DNA of 45,925 nt from Sphingomonas sp. Leaf22 (GTDB lineage Bacteria > Pseudomonadota > Alphaproteobacteria > Sphingomonadales > Sphingomonadaceae): positions 280,929 to 326,853 of the forward strand of contig NZ_LMKP01000041.1 in NCBI RefSeq assembly GCF_001421715.1, in the 5' to 3' direction. Each line of letters starts with the position of its first letter. Positions within the stretch are counted from its first letter, which is position 1. The notes below the pieces were generated by a model. It ran no database searches. It worked only from the letters and a program-made list of their open reading frames with translations, and was not told the DNA's origin. The position numbers and the translations under genes were made by a program. Shown piece after piece: positions 17,267 through 25,109 of the stretch.

Positions 17267-17970
17267 GCAGGGATATCGACGATTTGCAGGGACGGGATCG
17301 GTTCGGCGGGCACGACCCGCACCCGCCCGCGCGGCAGGGGCCGCCCGTTCAGCGCGATCGGCACCGGATCGGCGAGCGCCCGGTCGAGCACCACGACATC
17401 GCCGACCTCCAGCGCGCGCAGGTCGGCCAACCGCATCGCCGCCCGCCCGACCGCCGCGCCGACCTCGACCGAAATCGCCGCCAGCGCCTGCGCTCCCGAC
17501 CCCGGTCTCGGCAGCACGACCGGCGGCAGCACGCGCCGGACCAGCACCGCGAACAGCGCGTCGGACAGACCGAACGCCAGTCCGTCGCCGAGCATTGCCA
17601 CCCAGTCGGACGCGGACGCAGGCACAAACCCATCATCGCCGCCCGCAACAGCGACTAAGCGCGCGCGAAGATCGAGCAGGCACGGTTCGGCAACCCCTTC
17701 CAGCACCGCCCGGTCCGCACCATCGCGCCCGTCCGCCGACACCCCGACGATCCGTGCGCCGACACGAAGCGCGGTATCCGCCGCGGTCCCGATCGCCAGC
17801 CCGGCCGCATTCCGCCGCCAGCCCGCTCCGCCACCGCGCCGCAACCGGGGCACCTGCCCCGCCGCGCCGACGAACCACTGCGCCCCCCACGCCGCGACTG
17901 CCCCCGCGAACAGCGCATCGAGCGCGGCGGGCGGCTGCGTATCTGCCGGCAACCACGCCACCGCGCTCAA
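17263..17970 (-). CDS. Short FliM/SctQ-like switch or sorting-platform protein
   Basis: About 235 residues from TTG 17970 (TTGA overlap with the flgE stop); GTG 17961 is an alternative. The C-terminus (about 150-235) is a SpoA-type domain: LADLRALEVGDVVVLDRALA, then PIALNGRPLPRGRVRVVPAE. The N-terminal 150 residues are Ala/Gly/Arg-rich. I see neither the FliM N-terminal CheY-binding peptide nor the GGxG FliG-contact loop of the CheC-like middle domain. Canonical FliM is about 330 aa. By size, and by pairing with a small FliN, it looks more like SctQ/HrcQa of type III secretion. This assignment is moderate; no other FliM is in the window. Confidence 0.65.
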   Translation of the reverse strand: MSAVAWLPADTQPPAALDALFAGAVAAWGAQWFVGAAGQVPRLRRGGGAGWRRNAAGLAIGTAADTALRVGARIVGVSADGRDGADRAVLEGVAEPCLLDLRARLVAVAGGDDGFVPASASDWVAMLGDGLAFGLSDALFAVLVRRVLPPVVLPRPGSGAQALAAISVEVGAAVGRAAMRLADLRALEVGDVVVLDRALADPVPIALNGRPLPRGRVRVVPAEPIPSLQIVDIPA

Positions 17971-19133
17971 CCCTGCCCCCGGATGCCGAACAGCTGCTGG
18001 ATCATGTCGTTCGACACGCTGACGATCTGCGACGATGCCTGAAACCCGCGCTGGATCAGGATCAGGTCGCCGAACTGCTGCGACAGGTCGACGTTCGACG
18101 CCTCCAGCCGTTTCGACCGCACTTGGCCCACGCGCGGATCGTCGCTGGCGAGCAGCATCGACTGGCCCGGCTCGCGCTCGACGAACAGCCCGTCGCGCTG
18201 TTCCAGCCGCGTCGGATCGCGGAAATCGGCCAGCGCGATCGCACCGCCATCGACCTTCTGCCCGTTCGAATAGGACAGTTGCAGCTTGCCCGCGCCATCG
18301 GCGGCAATGCCGGTGATCGTGCCCGCCGCATAACCATCGACCTTCGCCGCGCGCAGCGTCGACACCTCGCCCCCCGAAAACGACGTGACCCCGCTCGAGA
18401 AATCGAACTGCACGGTCAGTCCCGATGCGGCATCGGTGAAGTCGAGCCTCGCGGTCGCCGGATCGATGATGCCGGCGTTAAACTTCAGCGTCTGCGTGCC
18501 GACCGTCGCGCCCTTGTCGTCGGTGACAGTGACGCTCCACCCGTCGCTGCCCTTGGCGAAACCGGCCTTCCACACATGCGCGGCACCACTCGCGTCGAAC
18601 ACGCGGATGTCGCTGACGGTGTAGCTGCTCGCCGTCGACGACAGATTGTCGGCAAAGGTCACGGCGGTCGTCGCCTTGGGCGCGCTGGTCCGCCGGGCAT
18701 CGACCGACAGGCTGACTGCGCGCCCGTTCGCGTCCAGCGTGGCCAGCCGGTAATTTGTGCCGTTCAGCACGATGTATCCGGCCGGGTCGACCTCGAAACT
18801 GCCAGTCCGCGCGTAGAGCGTCCGGTCGCCGTCGAGCAGCACCATGAAGCCGTTGCCGTCGACCGACAGGTCGAGATCGCGGTCGGTGCTGCGCAACTCG
18901 CCCTGTTTGAAATTCAGCGTGCCGTCATCGACCGCCACGCCATAGCCGTCGCTGCCGCCCTGCCCGGTCAGCGACATGCCGCCGCGATCGGGGGTCGCGT
19001 ACAGGTTGTGGAAACTGACCGTCGACCCCTTGAACCCGGTCGTGTTCAGGTTCGACACGTTGTTGCTGACCTGCTGCAACCCCTTCGAATAGGCGTTGAG
19101 GCCGCTCAGGCCGATATAGATCGCGCCGAACAT
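17967..19133 (-). CDS. flgE: Flagellar hook protein FlgE
   Basis: A 388-residue protein. The N-terminal axial-family motif is FGAIYIGLSGLNAYSKGLQQ, followed by VSNNVSNLNTTGFKGS. The SVDGNGFMVLLDG and YARTGSFEVDPAGYIV motifs follow, and the C-terminal coiled region contains LEASNVDLSQQFGDLILIQRGFQASSQ. FlgE polymerises into the hook outside the cell. Its middle D2-like domain is about 100-280. The length is in the normal range (about 390-420). The ATG at 19133 shares one base with the flgD stop (TGATG). Confidence 0.95.
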   Translation of the reverse strand: MFGAIYIGLSGLNAYSKGLQQVSNNVSNLNTTGFKGSTVSFHNLYATPDRGGMSLTGQGGSDGYGVAVDDGTLNFKQGELRSTDRDLDLSVDGNGFMVLLDGDRTLYARTGSFEVDPAGYIVLNGTNYRLATLDANGRAVSLSVDARRTSAPKATTAVTFADNLSSTASSYTVSDIRVFDASGAAHVWKAGFAKGSDGWSVTVTDDKGATVGTQTLKFNAGIIDPATARLDFTDAASGLTVQFDFSSGVTSFSGGEVSTLRAAKVDGYAAGTITGIAADGAGKLQLSYSNGQKVDGGAIALADFRDPTRLEQRDGLFVEREPGQSMLLASDDPRVGQVRSKRLEASNVDLSQQFGDLILIQRGFQASSQIVSVSNDMIQQLFGIRGQG

Positions 19134-19567
19134 CAATTCTTCTCCCGGATCTGGACGATATTGCCGATGGCGACGCCGGCGATGGTGCGCTTGTCGTCGG
19201 TTTCGATGGTGATGCTGGGTGATCCGCCCGACAGCGCGACGGCGGTGACCAAGCCGGTCAGCGTCGCCGACCCGGCGGCGATATCGATCCGCTTGCCGAG
19301 CAGCCCGGTCGCCTGATTGGTCGCCTGCATCGCGGTCAGCGCCTGCAACCGCTCGTTCGCGGTCTGCCCCTGCTGGACCTGCGAGAATTGCGCGAGCTGC
19401 GAGACGAACTGGAAATTGTCCATCGGCTTCAGCGGATCCTGATAGGTCAGCTGCGTCAGGATGATCTTCAGCAGCGCATCGAAGCCGAGGCCGAAGGCGC
19501 TGGTCGCACTCTGGGTGGGACTCTGCTCGCCGCCGGGGGTGACGGACGAAACGGGGGCGGTCTGCAT
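19133..19567 (-). CDS. flgD: Hook cap protein FlgD
   Basis: A 144-residue protein with the conserved FlgD N-terminal export and capping motif LLKIILTQLTYQDPLKPMDN and FVSQLAQFSQVQQ. A shortened C-terminal region follows (LGKRIDIAAGSATLTGLVTA and TIETDDKRTIAG). FlgD caps the growing hook and is later discarded. The length is below the roughly 220 aa of enterobacteria because the second beta domain (FLG-FN3 type) is missing, as in several alphaproteobacteria. The ATG at 19567 overlaps the fliK stop. Confidence 0.93.
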   Translation of the reverse strand: MQTAPVSSVTPGGEQSPTQSATSAFGLGFDALLKIILTQLTYQDPLKPMDNFQFVSQLAQFSQVQQGQTANERLQALTAMQATNQATGLLGKRIDIAAGSATLTGLVTAVALSGGSPSITIETDDKRTIAGVAIGNIVQIREKN

Positions 19568-20259
19568 CAGCGGGTTTCCTGTCGGGCGCCGGATAGGGCG
19601 GTGATGGTGATGTGCGCGGGCGCATAGCCATGCGCGGCGAGCAGCGCGGCGACCTCGTCGGCGAGCGCCGCGCGGTCGCGTTCGTCGAGCCCGGCGACCT
19701 GCGCGACGACCTCGATCCCATGGGCGACCGCCTGCACCGCGACCGCGACGAACGAACCGGTCGGAACCGGACGCTGGCGGATCGGGGGCCGAGGCTGAAC
19801 AGTCGTGACCACCGCCCACCTGGCCGGCTGTGGACGTGGCGGAGCGACGGATGTCGCTATCGGCATGGGTGCGATCGGTTGCGGCCCGGTCGGTTTGGCG
19901 AAGGTCGGCAGGACCGGTAGCACGACCGCCGTCGCAACGTTTTGGAGAGTTACCGGCATCACCGCGACAGGGGTCGCCGGTCCCTCAACCACCAATGGCC
20001 TCGGCACGTCGGCAACCGGTTCCACCGAAGCCACTGGCAAGACAGCCGCGACCGACGCCGCCGGCGCGGCGACCGACGTGCCGAAGAATCCGTCCTGATT
20101 GAACCGCTCGGCCTGAGCCTCGACCTTGGCCGCCGGCAACGGCTCCACCGCCAGCAGGTCGGCGAAGCGCAGCGTCGGGCCGGCCGCCATCGGCACGCCC
20201 GCCACCAACGATTCACTGCCAGCAAAACCGGTCGGCAGGTCGGTCAGCGGCGGGATCAT
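19567..20259 (-). CDS. fliK: Probable hook-length control protein FliK, divergent
   Basis: A 230-residue protein rich in Pro, Ala and Val in the middle (about 60-170, for example PTGPQPIAPMPIATSVAPPR). It ends in a small charged domain, LDERDRAALADEVAALLAAH. No strong FliK C-terminal consensus (LdPpeLG) is seen, so the name rests on position between fliJ and flgD, size class and the Pro-rich ruler-like middle. FliK would measure the hook and trigger the FlhB switch. The start at 20259 is an ATGA overlap with the fliJ stop. Confidence 0.55.
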   Translation of the reverse strand: MIPPLTDLPTGFAGSESLVAGVPMAAGPTLRFADLLAVEPLPAAKVEAQAERFNQDGFFGTSVAAPAASVAAVLPVASVEPVADVPRPLVVEGPATPVAVMPVTLQNVATAVVLPVLPTFAKPTGPQPIAPMPIATSVAPPRPQPARWAVVTTVQPRPPIRQRPVPTGSFVAVAVQAVAHGIEVVAQVAGLDERDRAALADEVAALLAAHGYAPAHITITALSGARQETR

Positions 20260-20699
20260 CGCCGCACCCAAGCCAGCGCCGCGCGATCGGCGATCGCCAT
20301 CAGCGCACGTTCGTCGGCATGGCGGCGCGTGAGGCGTGCGGCGGCATCCGCCTGCGTCGTGACGGCGTCGGCCCTTGCCTGTTCCCGGCGCGCCGTCTCC
20401 GCCGCCGCTTCGGTATCACGCCCCGCTGCCCGATGCGCTGCGGTCGCCGCCGCCAGCGCATCGGCTCGCCGGGTCAGCACCTCCGCATAGGCAGCACCCA
20501 ACGCCGGATCGAAGCGTTCGGCCATCTGCCGCTGCCACGCGTCCGCCGCTTCGACCAAGTCCGTATCGGCCGCCGCCAACGCACGCTCGGCGTCGCGCTC
20601 TGTCAGCGAGGTCCGGCGATGTTCGGCCTGCGCCCGATCGATCCGCAGCGCGGCGATCGTCCGCAGCGCCCGCCACGCCCGGCCCATCCGATCAGCCAT
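20256..20699 (-). CDS. fliJ: FliJ-like export chaperone escort (coiled coil)
   Basis: A 147-residue protein, almost entirely charged alpha-helix: LRTIAALRIDRAQAEHRRTS, then DAERALAAADTDLVEAADAW and AETARREQARADAVTTQADA. FliJ is the small coiled-coil stalk that fits into the FliI hexamer and contacts FlhA; length (about 147 aa) and location directly after fliI agree. Sequence alone is low-information because any coiled coil looks similar. It overlaps fliI by 8 nt and ends in ATGA with the fliK start. Confidence 0.75.
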   Translation of the reverse strand: MADRMGRAWRALRTIAALRIDRAQAEHRRTSLTERDAERALAAADTDLVEAADAWQRQMAERFDPALGAAYAEVLTRRADALAAATAAHRAAGRDTEAAAETARREQARADAVTTQADAAARLTRRHADERALMAIADRAALAWVRR

Positions 20700-21987
20700 G
20701 CCGCTTCCCCTGCACCAATGTGCTCAGATGGCGGAGCGTCTCGGCAAAAGGCACGGTGACACCCTGCTCCTGCCGCAGAAACGCGTTGATGCCGTCGCGC
20801 GCGGCGGTGGCCGCGTCGATCGCGGGGTTCGCTCCTGCCTGATACAGCCCGCTGTCGATCATCACCCGCGCTTCGTCATAGGTGGCGAGGTGCGCGGTCA
20901 CCCCGCGCGCCGCCTGTGCATGGGCCGGCGTCATTATCCGCACCGCCTGTCGGCTGATGCTGCGGATCGGATCGATCGCCGGAAAATGCCCGCGATCGGC
21001 CAGCGTCCGCGACAACAGGATATGCCCGTCGAGCAACGCCTTCATCGTCTCGACGATCGGGTCGTCGATCTCGTCGGTCTCGCTCAACACGGTCAGCACC
21101 GCGGTGATAGCGCCGCCGCCACGCACCGCGCCGCACCGCTCGACGATCCGCGGCAGGGCGGCGAAGACGTTGGGCGTATAGGCGCGCACCGTTGGCGGCT
21201 CGCCCGCCGCCAGCCCGATTTCGCGCAGCGCCATCGCCAGCCGGGTGATCGAATCCACGACCAGCAGGACATGCTCGCCCCGGTCGCGCCAATGTTCGGC
21301 CAGGCACAGCGCGGTCGACACCGCCCGCGCGCGCATCGCCGCGCTCTCGTCCGACGTCGCGGCGACCAGCGTCGCGGCCTCGCCGCGCGACGACAGCGCC
21401 TGCCAGAACCCCGACACCTCGCGCCCGCGTTCGCCGACCAGACAGACGATGCGGCGCGTTGCCGCCGTCTGCGCGACGATCTGTTCGATCAGGCTGGTCT
21501 TGCCGACCCCGCTCGCCGCGAACACGCCGATGCGCTGTCCCTGCCCCAGCGTCAGCAGCCCGTCGATCGCGCGCACGCCGGTTTCGATCAGCACGGTCGG
21601 CGCTACGCGATCGAGCGGCCCCGGCGCGATCCCGCGCAGGGCGACGCGCTGGTCGGGACGGATCGCCGCCCCGCCATCGATCGGTCGCCCCAGCGCATCG
21701 ATCGCGCGTCCGCCATAGCCGTCGCCGACCCCGACGCCGTCCTGCGTCACCGGCTCGACCCGCGTGCCGATCGCGATGGGTCCGCCGTCCTCGACCGGCA
21801 CCAGTACCAGCGTATCGGCATCGACCGCCGCGACCTCTGCCAGTTGCCCGCCGATCCGGCACAGTTCGCCGACCGTCGCCATCGGCCCGCTCGCCTCGAT
21901 CCGGCCGGGCATGACCCGCCGCACCTCGCCATAGGGCAAGGCGAGGTCGAGGTCGGCGATCCGGGTCAGGAAGGAGTGCGCGGTCAT
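20692..21987 (-). CDS. fliI: Flagellum-specific ATPase FliI
   Basis: A 431-residue AAA/F1-type ATPase. The Walker A loop is ASGVGKTS (about residue 160), and Walker B is in VLLVVDSITRLAMALREIGL. The F1/type III signature SRTLADRGHFPAIDPIRSIS is present. FliI energises unfolding and delivery of export substrates with FliH and FliJ. The N-terminal beta domain (about 10-75) is intact and the length is in the normal range (430-450). The ATG at 21987 is an ATGA overlap with fliH. Confidence 0.97.
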   Translation of the reverse strand: MTAHSFLTRIADLDLALPYGEVRRVMPGRIEASGPMATVGELCRIGGQLAEVAAVDADTLVLVPVEDGGPIAIGTRVEPVTQDGVGVGDGYGGRAIDALGRPIDGGAAIRPDQRVALRGIAPGPLDRVAPTVLIETGVRAIDGLLTLGQGQRIGVFAASGVGKTSLIEQIVAQTAATRRIVCLVGERGREVSGFWQALSSRGEAATLVAATSDESAAMRARAVSTALCLAEHWRDRGEHVLLVVDSITRLAMALREIGLAAGEPPTVRAYTPNVFAALPRIVERCGAVRGGGAITAVLTVLSETDEIDDPIVETMKALLDGHILLSRTLADRGHFPAIDPIRSISRQAVRIMTPAHAQAARGVTAHLATYDEARVMIDSGLYQAGANPAIDAATAARDGINAFLRQEQGVTVPFAETLRHLSTLVQGKRHG

Positions 21988-22601
21988 GCCCCGGCCATCT
22001 CGTCGAGCGCGCGCGCGATCACCGCCCATTGACCGGGCACGTCCAGATCGATCCGACCCAGCCGCACGCCGATCCGGCACGCCCCCGTCGGCAGGTCGGG
22101 ATCGATCGTCACCTCGCCGTATCCGGCCAGCGCCGCCGCGTCGGTGAAGTCCGCGCCGCTGACCCGCACCATCAGCCCGGTCCGATCGCGCAGCATCGCC
22201 AGCCGATGGTCGAGCGCATTGCCGACCATCGCCGCCATCCCCTCGGGCCGGGCGAACACCCGGTCGAGACAGGCACGTGCCAGCGCCGCCGCCAGCCCGT
22301 CGAGCGCCTGCAACCGCTCGGACAGGCGCTTTGCTTCCGCCGCCATTCCCTTGGCCAACAGGTCGATCCGCTCGCGCTCGCTGCGTTCGACCGACGCGGT
22401 CCCCGCCTTGCGCCCTTCGGCCAGACCGTCCTCGCGTGCCTTGGCGACAGCAGTCCTCGTCGCCTCCGCCGCGCGAACTCCATCCGCGCGCAACGCCGCG
22501 ATTTCGGTGCGCAACCGTTCGGCTTCGCCCACCGCGACCGGCATCAGCGGCGCGACCAGCGCGCGGACGGCTCTCGCCTCCGTCTGTTTGAGCACCGCCA
22601 T
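21984..22601 (-). CDS. fliH: FliH-like regulator of the export ATPase
   Basis: A 205-residue protein with a long charged helical region at about 25-115 (AEATRTAVAKAREDGLAEGR, then ERERIDLLAKGMAAEAKRLS) and a mixed C-terminal domain (GLMVRVSGADFTDAAALAGY, RIGVRLGRIDLDVPGQW). This matches FliH/SctL architecture, where the coil holds FliI and binds FliN. The name depends strongly on position before fliI. The start lies 1 nt after the stop of the 96-aa gene, and the stop overlaps the fliI ATG. Confidence 0.78.
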   Translation of the reverse strand: MAVLKQTEARAVRALVAPLMPVAVGEAERLRTEIAALRADGVRAAEATRTAVAKAREDGLAEGRKAGTASVERSERERIDLLAKGMAAEAKRLSERLQALDGLAAALARACLDRVFARPEGMAAMVGNALDHRLAMLRDRTGLMVRVSGADFTDAAALAGYGEVTIDPDLPTGACRIGVRLGRIDLDVPGQWAVIARALDEMAGA

Positions 22602-22602
22602 G

Positions 22603-22893
22603 TCAGCGCCCTCCCATCGCGCCGCGCAACCGGCCGAGCAGTGACGGCCCCGGTCCCGCCACGACCGGCGCGGCGAAGGCGTCCGCCGCCTTCGCCAGCG
22701 CGGCGCGCCCGGCCGGGGTCATCGCCTCGCCCGGATCGGCCAGCCGTGCGGCGATATCGGCCGCGAACGGCATCGTCGTCGGTGCCGCCTCGACCCGTCG
22801 CCGCTCCGCCGGGGTCAGCCGCGCGAGCACCGCGCGGCGATCGGCCGGCGACAACGCCCGCAACTGGGCGATCGGATCGTCAGCCGGCGACAT
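22603..22893 (-). CDS. 96-aa protein in the usual fliG position
   Basis: A 96-residue protein, not confidently recognised: MSPADDPIAQLRALSPADRR, then AVLARLTPAERRRVEA, DIAARLADPGEAMTPAGRAA and a basic end GRLRGAMGGR. It overlaps fliF by 14 nt and is followed 1 nt later by fliH, exactly where fliG (about 330 aa) stands in most clusters. The LSPADRRAVLARLTPAERRR segment resembles the short helical repeat shared by FliG and MgtE N-domains, but it is too short for a claim. It has no FliG-C torque residues. It could be a remnant or replacement of FliG, or an unrelated adaptor between FliF and FliH. Confidence 0.75.
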   Translation of the reverse strand: MSPADDPIAQLRALSPADRRAVLARLTPAERRRVEAAPTTMPFAADIAARLADPGEAMTPAGRAALAKAADAFAAPVVAGPGPSLLGRLRGAMGGR

Positions 22894-24070
22894 GCTCGCC
22901 CCCATCCTGCCCGATCCGCCGCCGCAGCAGCGCCGCGAACGCTTCCTGTTCTTCGCCCGACAGTCGCGTCGCCCGCGCCCGGCGCACCGCCACGACCAGC
23001 AACGCAACAAGGCCGAGCGCCGCCAGCGCCCATGGCCACCACGCCGGCGCGGCCACCGCCGGCTCGCTGACCATGATCGGCGGCACATAGGTCGGCACTG
23101 CCGGCACGACTCGTGGCGCAGACGTACCCGTCTCGAACGACAGTAGATCGCCCTGCGCATCGTCCAGCCCGACCGCCGTACGGATCGCCGCCGCCAGCGC
23201 CGCCTGCTCCGCCGCATCCAGCGGCTGCGGCGTCACCAGCGTCATGCGCAGCCGGAAATTGCGCGCACCCTCCGCCTCGCCTGGCGTCCAGTTCGCCGGA
23301 TCGACGATCGCATCGCCCTGCGCCACCGCTTCGACGCGCAGGTCGTAGCGCGATCCGGGCCGGACGCCCTCGATCGCGGCACGCGCGCGTGCCTTGTAAT
23401 AATTCTCGACCGCCGTCGTCGCATCGCCCTCGACCGGCTGGATCGCGGCGCTGGCGCTGACGACCCGGCCATCGGCGTCGAGAACGACGACGCGGTCGGC
23501 GGGCAGGTCTGGGACCGCAGCAGCGACCAGCCGCTGGATACCCGCGACCCGTGCCGCATCTGGCACCACGCTTCCGCGCATCTGCACCGTCACCGCCGCG
23601 CTCGGCTCGATCCGGTCGTCGCGGAACAGCGTCCGTTCGGGCAGCGCGAGGTGGACGCGCGCGCTTTCCACCCCGTCCATCAACGCGATGGTCCGGACCA
23701 GCTCCCCTTGCAACGCGCGTTGGTAATTGATTTTCTGGGCGAAATTGGTAAGCCCCATGTCCGACTTGTTGAACAGTTCGAACCCGACCTCACCGACATC
23801 GGTACGGACCAGCGCCAGTCGCGTATTGTCGACCTCGCCGCTCGGCACCAGCACCGTCGTCCCGCCATCGCGCAGTTCGTAGGGCGTGCCGCGCTTGTCG
23901 AGTTCGGCGACGATCGCCGCCGCCTCGCCCGGCCGGACATGATCGGCCAGCGTCGCATAGCCGTCGCGCAGAAACGTCCAATAGGCTCCGGCCAGCAGCG
24001 TGAGCACGAAGACGAACACGCCACCGATCAACAGCCATTGCCGGCGCGGCGAGGGAACGGCGTCGCTCAT
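22880..24070 (-). CDS. fliF: MS-ring protein FliF, short form
   Basis: A 396-residue protein with two membrane helices (about 12-32 and 343-362). The ring-building motifs of FliF are present: LRTDVGEVGFELFNKSDMGLTN-type region, FAQKINYQRALQGELVRTIA, and VESARVHLALPERTLFRDDR. Family length is about 540-570. Two parts are missing: the long beta-collar insertion of RBM3 (only about 55 residues separate VENYYKARARAAIEG from the following RLRMTLV strand) and most of the cytoplasmic C-terminus. Only a 34-residue tail follows helix 2, without the DNDP...IRQW FliG-binding motif. It starts in an ATGA overlap with fliE. Confidence 0.92.
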   Translation of the reverse strand: MSDAVPSPRRQWLLIGGVFVFVLTLLAGAYWTFLRDGYATLADHVRPGEAAAIVAELDKRGTPYELRDGGTTVLVPSGEVDNTRLALVRTDVGEVGFELFNKSDMGLTNFAQKINYQRALQGELVRTIALMDGVESARVHLALPERTLFRDDRIEPSAAVTVQMRGSVVPDAARVAGIQRLVAAAVPDLPADRVVVLDADGRVVSASAAIQPVEGDATTAVENYYKARARAAIEGVRPGSRYDLRVEAVAQGDAIVDPANWTPGEAEGARNFRLRMTLVTPQPLDAAEQAALAAAIRTAVGLDDAQGDLLSFETGTSAPRVVPAVPTYVPPIMVSEPAVAAPAWWPWALAALGLVALLVVAVRRARATRLSGEEQEAFAALLRRRIGQDGGEHVAG

Positions 24071-24372
24071 AGCTGCATGTTCATCAGGTCGCGATAGCCC
24101 TCGACCAATCGGCCGCGGACCTGCATCGCCAGTTCGACCGACAGCCGCGCTTCCTCCAGCGCCATCGTCACTTGGTGGACGGGTATGCTGTCATCGACCG
24201 CGAAGCGCCGGACCAGCGCATCGGCATGATCGAGCTTCGCGTTCAGCCCGTTCAGCCCCGACAGCAGCAGCGCCCCGAACCCCTGTGCCGGCGGCGGCGC
24301 GGCGACCGGGCCCAGTTGCAACGCCAGCGGCGCGGCGGTCACACCGGCCAGCGGTGGTATCGCCCCGCTCAT
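24067..24372 (-). CDS. fliE: FliE, MS ring-rod junction protein
   Basis: A 101-residue protein with the C-terminal FliE helix pattern FAVDDSIPVHQVTMALEEAR, then LSVELAMQVRGRLVEGYRDL and NMQL at the end. FliE links the MS ring to the proximal rod and is one of the first export substrates. Length and place after flgBC agree with the family. It starts in an ATGA overlap with the flgC stop. Confidence 0.93.
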   Translation of the reverse strand: MSGAIPPLAGVTAAPLALQLGPVAAPPPAQGFGALLLSGLNGLNAKLDHADALVRRFAVDDSIPVHQVTMALEEARLSVELAMQVRGRLVEGYRDLMNMQL

Positions 24373-24755
24373 GCCTGCTTCCCCAAGTCGAGCGCACGGG
24401 CGTACAACTGATGCGCGATGCTCATCGCGGTCAGGTTCGCTTCATAGGCGCGCGCGGTACGGATCATCAGCGCCATCTCGCCCGCCTGATCGATATCGGG
24501 ATAGCTCACGAACCCCTCGGCATCGGCCTGCGGATGCCCGGGTTCGTGCACGCGGCGCACCCCGTTCGCGACCGGTTGCAGCCCCGTCACGCTGACGCCC
24601 GATCGCACCAGCGACCCGAAGCCCGCCGCCGGCCCGGACAGTAGCCGCTGCGCGCGGTACCCGGTAGTGTTGGCGTTCGCGATGTTCGCGGCGATGACCT
24701 GCAACCGCTGCCATTCGACGTCGAGGCCGGTACGGCTGATCCGGGCGGCGTCCAT
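24369..24755 (-). CDS. flgC: Proximal rod protein FlgC
   Basis: A 128-residue axial protein. The N-terminal motif ISRTGLDVEWQRLQVIAANI is followed by ANANTTGYRAQ. The FlgC-specific C-terminus has YPDIDQAGEMALMIRTARAY and EANLTAMSIAHQLYARALDL. It builds the proximal rod with FlgB and FlgF. The ATG at 24755 shares a base with the flgB stop (TGATG); the frame is open upstream only over flgB. Confidence 0.95.
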   Translation of the reverse strand: MDAARISRTGLDVEWQRLQVIAANIANANTTGYRAQRLLSGPAAGFGSLVRSGVSVTGLQPVANGVRRVHEPGHPQADAEGFVSYPDIDQAGEMALMIRTARAYEANLTAMSIAHQLYARALDLGKQA

Positions 24756-25099
24756 CAGCGTCCTCCCGCGATCGCGGCGCGCATCAAGCCCATCTCGCGG
24801 CCCAGCACGTCGATCAGCGCGGCGAAGCGCAGCGACGTTTCCGAAGCGGTCGCGAGTTCGAGGTCGAGCCGCGCCTCGGTTCCGAACGCCGGCGTAACGC
24901 CCCACGACGTTGCCGGCCGCACCCCCGCGACCGCATCGGCACCGCGCCCGGCGGCACTGCGCAACGCTCCTTCGAAATCGACCCGCATCGGCCGATATCC
25001 CGGCGAATTGGCGTTGGCGATATTCGCCGCGGTCGCCTCGGCCCGGGCGGTCAGCCCGTCGAGCGCCCTGGCGATGATGACCGATGTCAGCGCATCCAT
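24755..25099 (-). CDS. flgB: Proximal rod protein FlgB
   Basis: A 114-residue rod protein: LTSVIIARALDGLTARAEAT, then AANIANANSPGYRPMRVDFE near the N-terminus, and ATASETSLRFAALIDVLGRE at the C-terminus. It is the first rod subunit next to FliE. The start at 25099 lies 10 nt after the flgI stop. Confidence 0.93.
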   Translation of the reverse strand: MDALTSVIIARALDGLTARAEATAANIANANSPGYRPMRVDFEGALRSAAGRGADAVAGVRPATSWGVTPAFGTEARLDLELATASETSLRFAALIDVLGREMGLMRAAIAGGR

Positions 25100-25109
25100 T
25101 TCAGCTTCC

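Noticed and set aside
17967..19721. 584-residue protein fused in front of FlgE
   Set aside because: The upstream portion is out of frame over flgD; the FlgE motif starts at the ATG at 19133, which overlaps the flgD stop.
22603..24070. Frameshift that might hide a normal fliG or a longer fliF
   Set aside because: I looked for FliG-like motifs in all frames between the end of FliF and the start of FliH. The interval (about 290 bp) is too short to hold a 330-residue protein even with frameshifts, so the absence is real unless DNA is missing.
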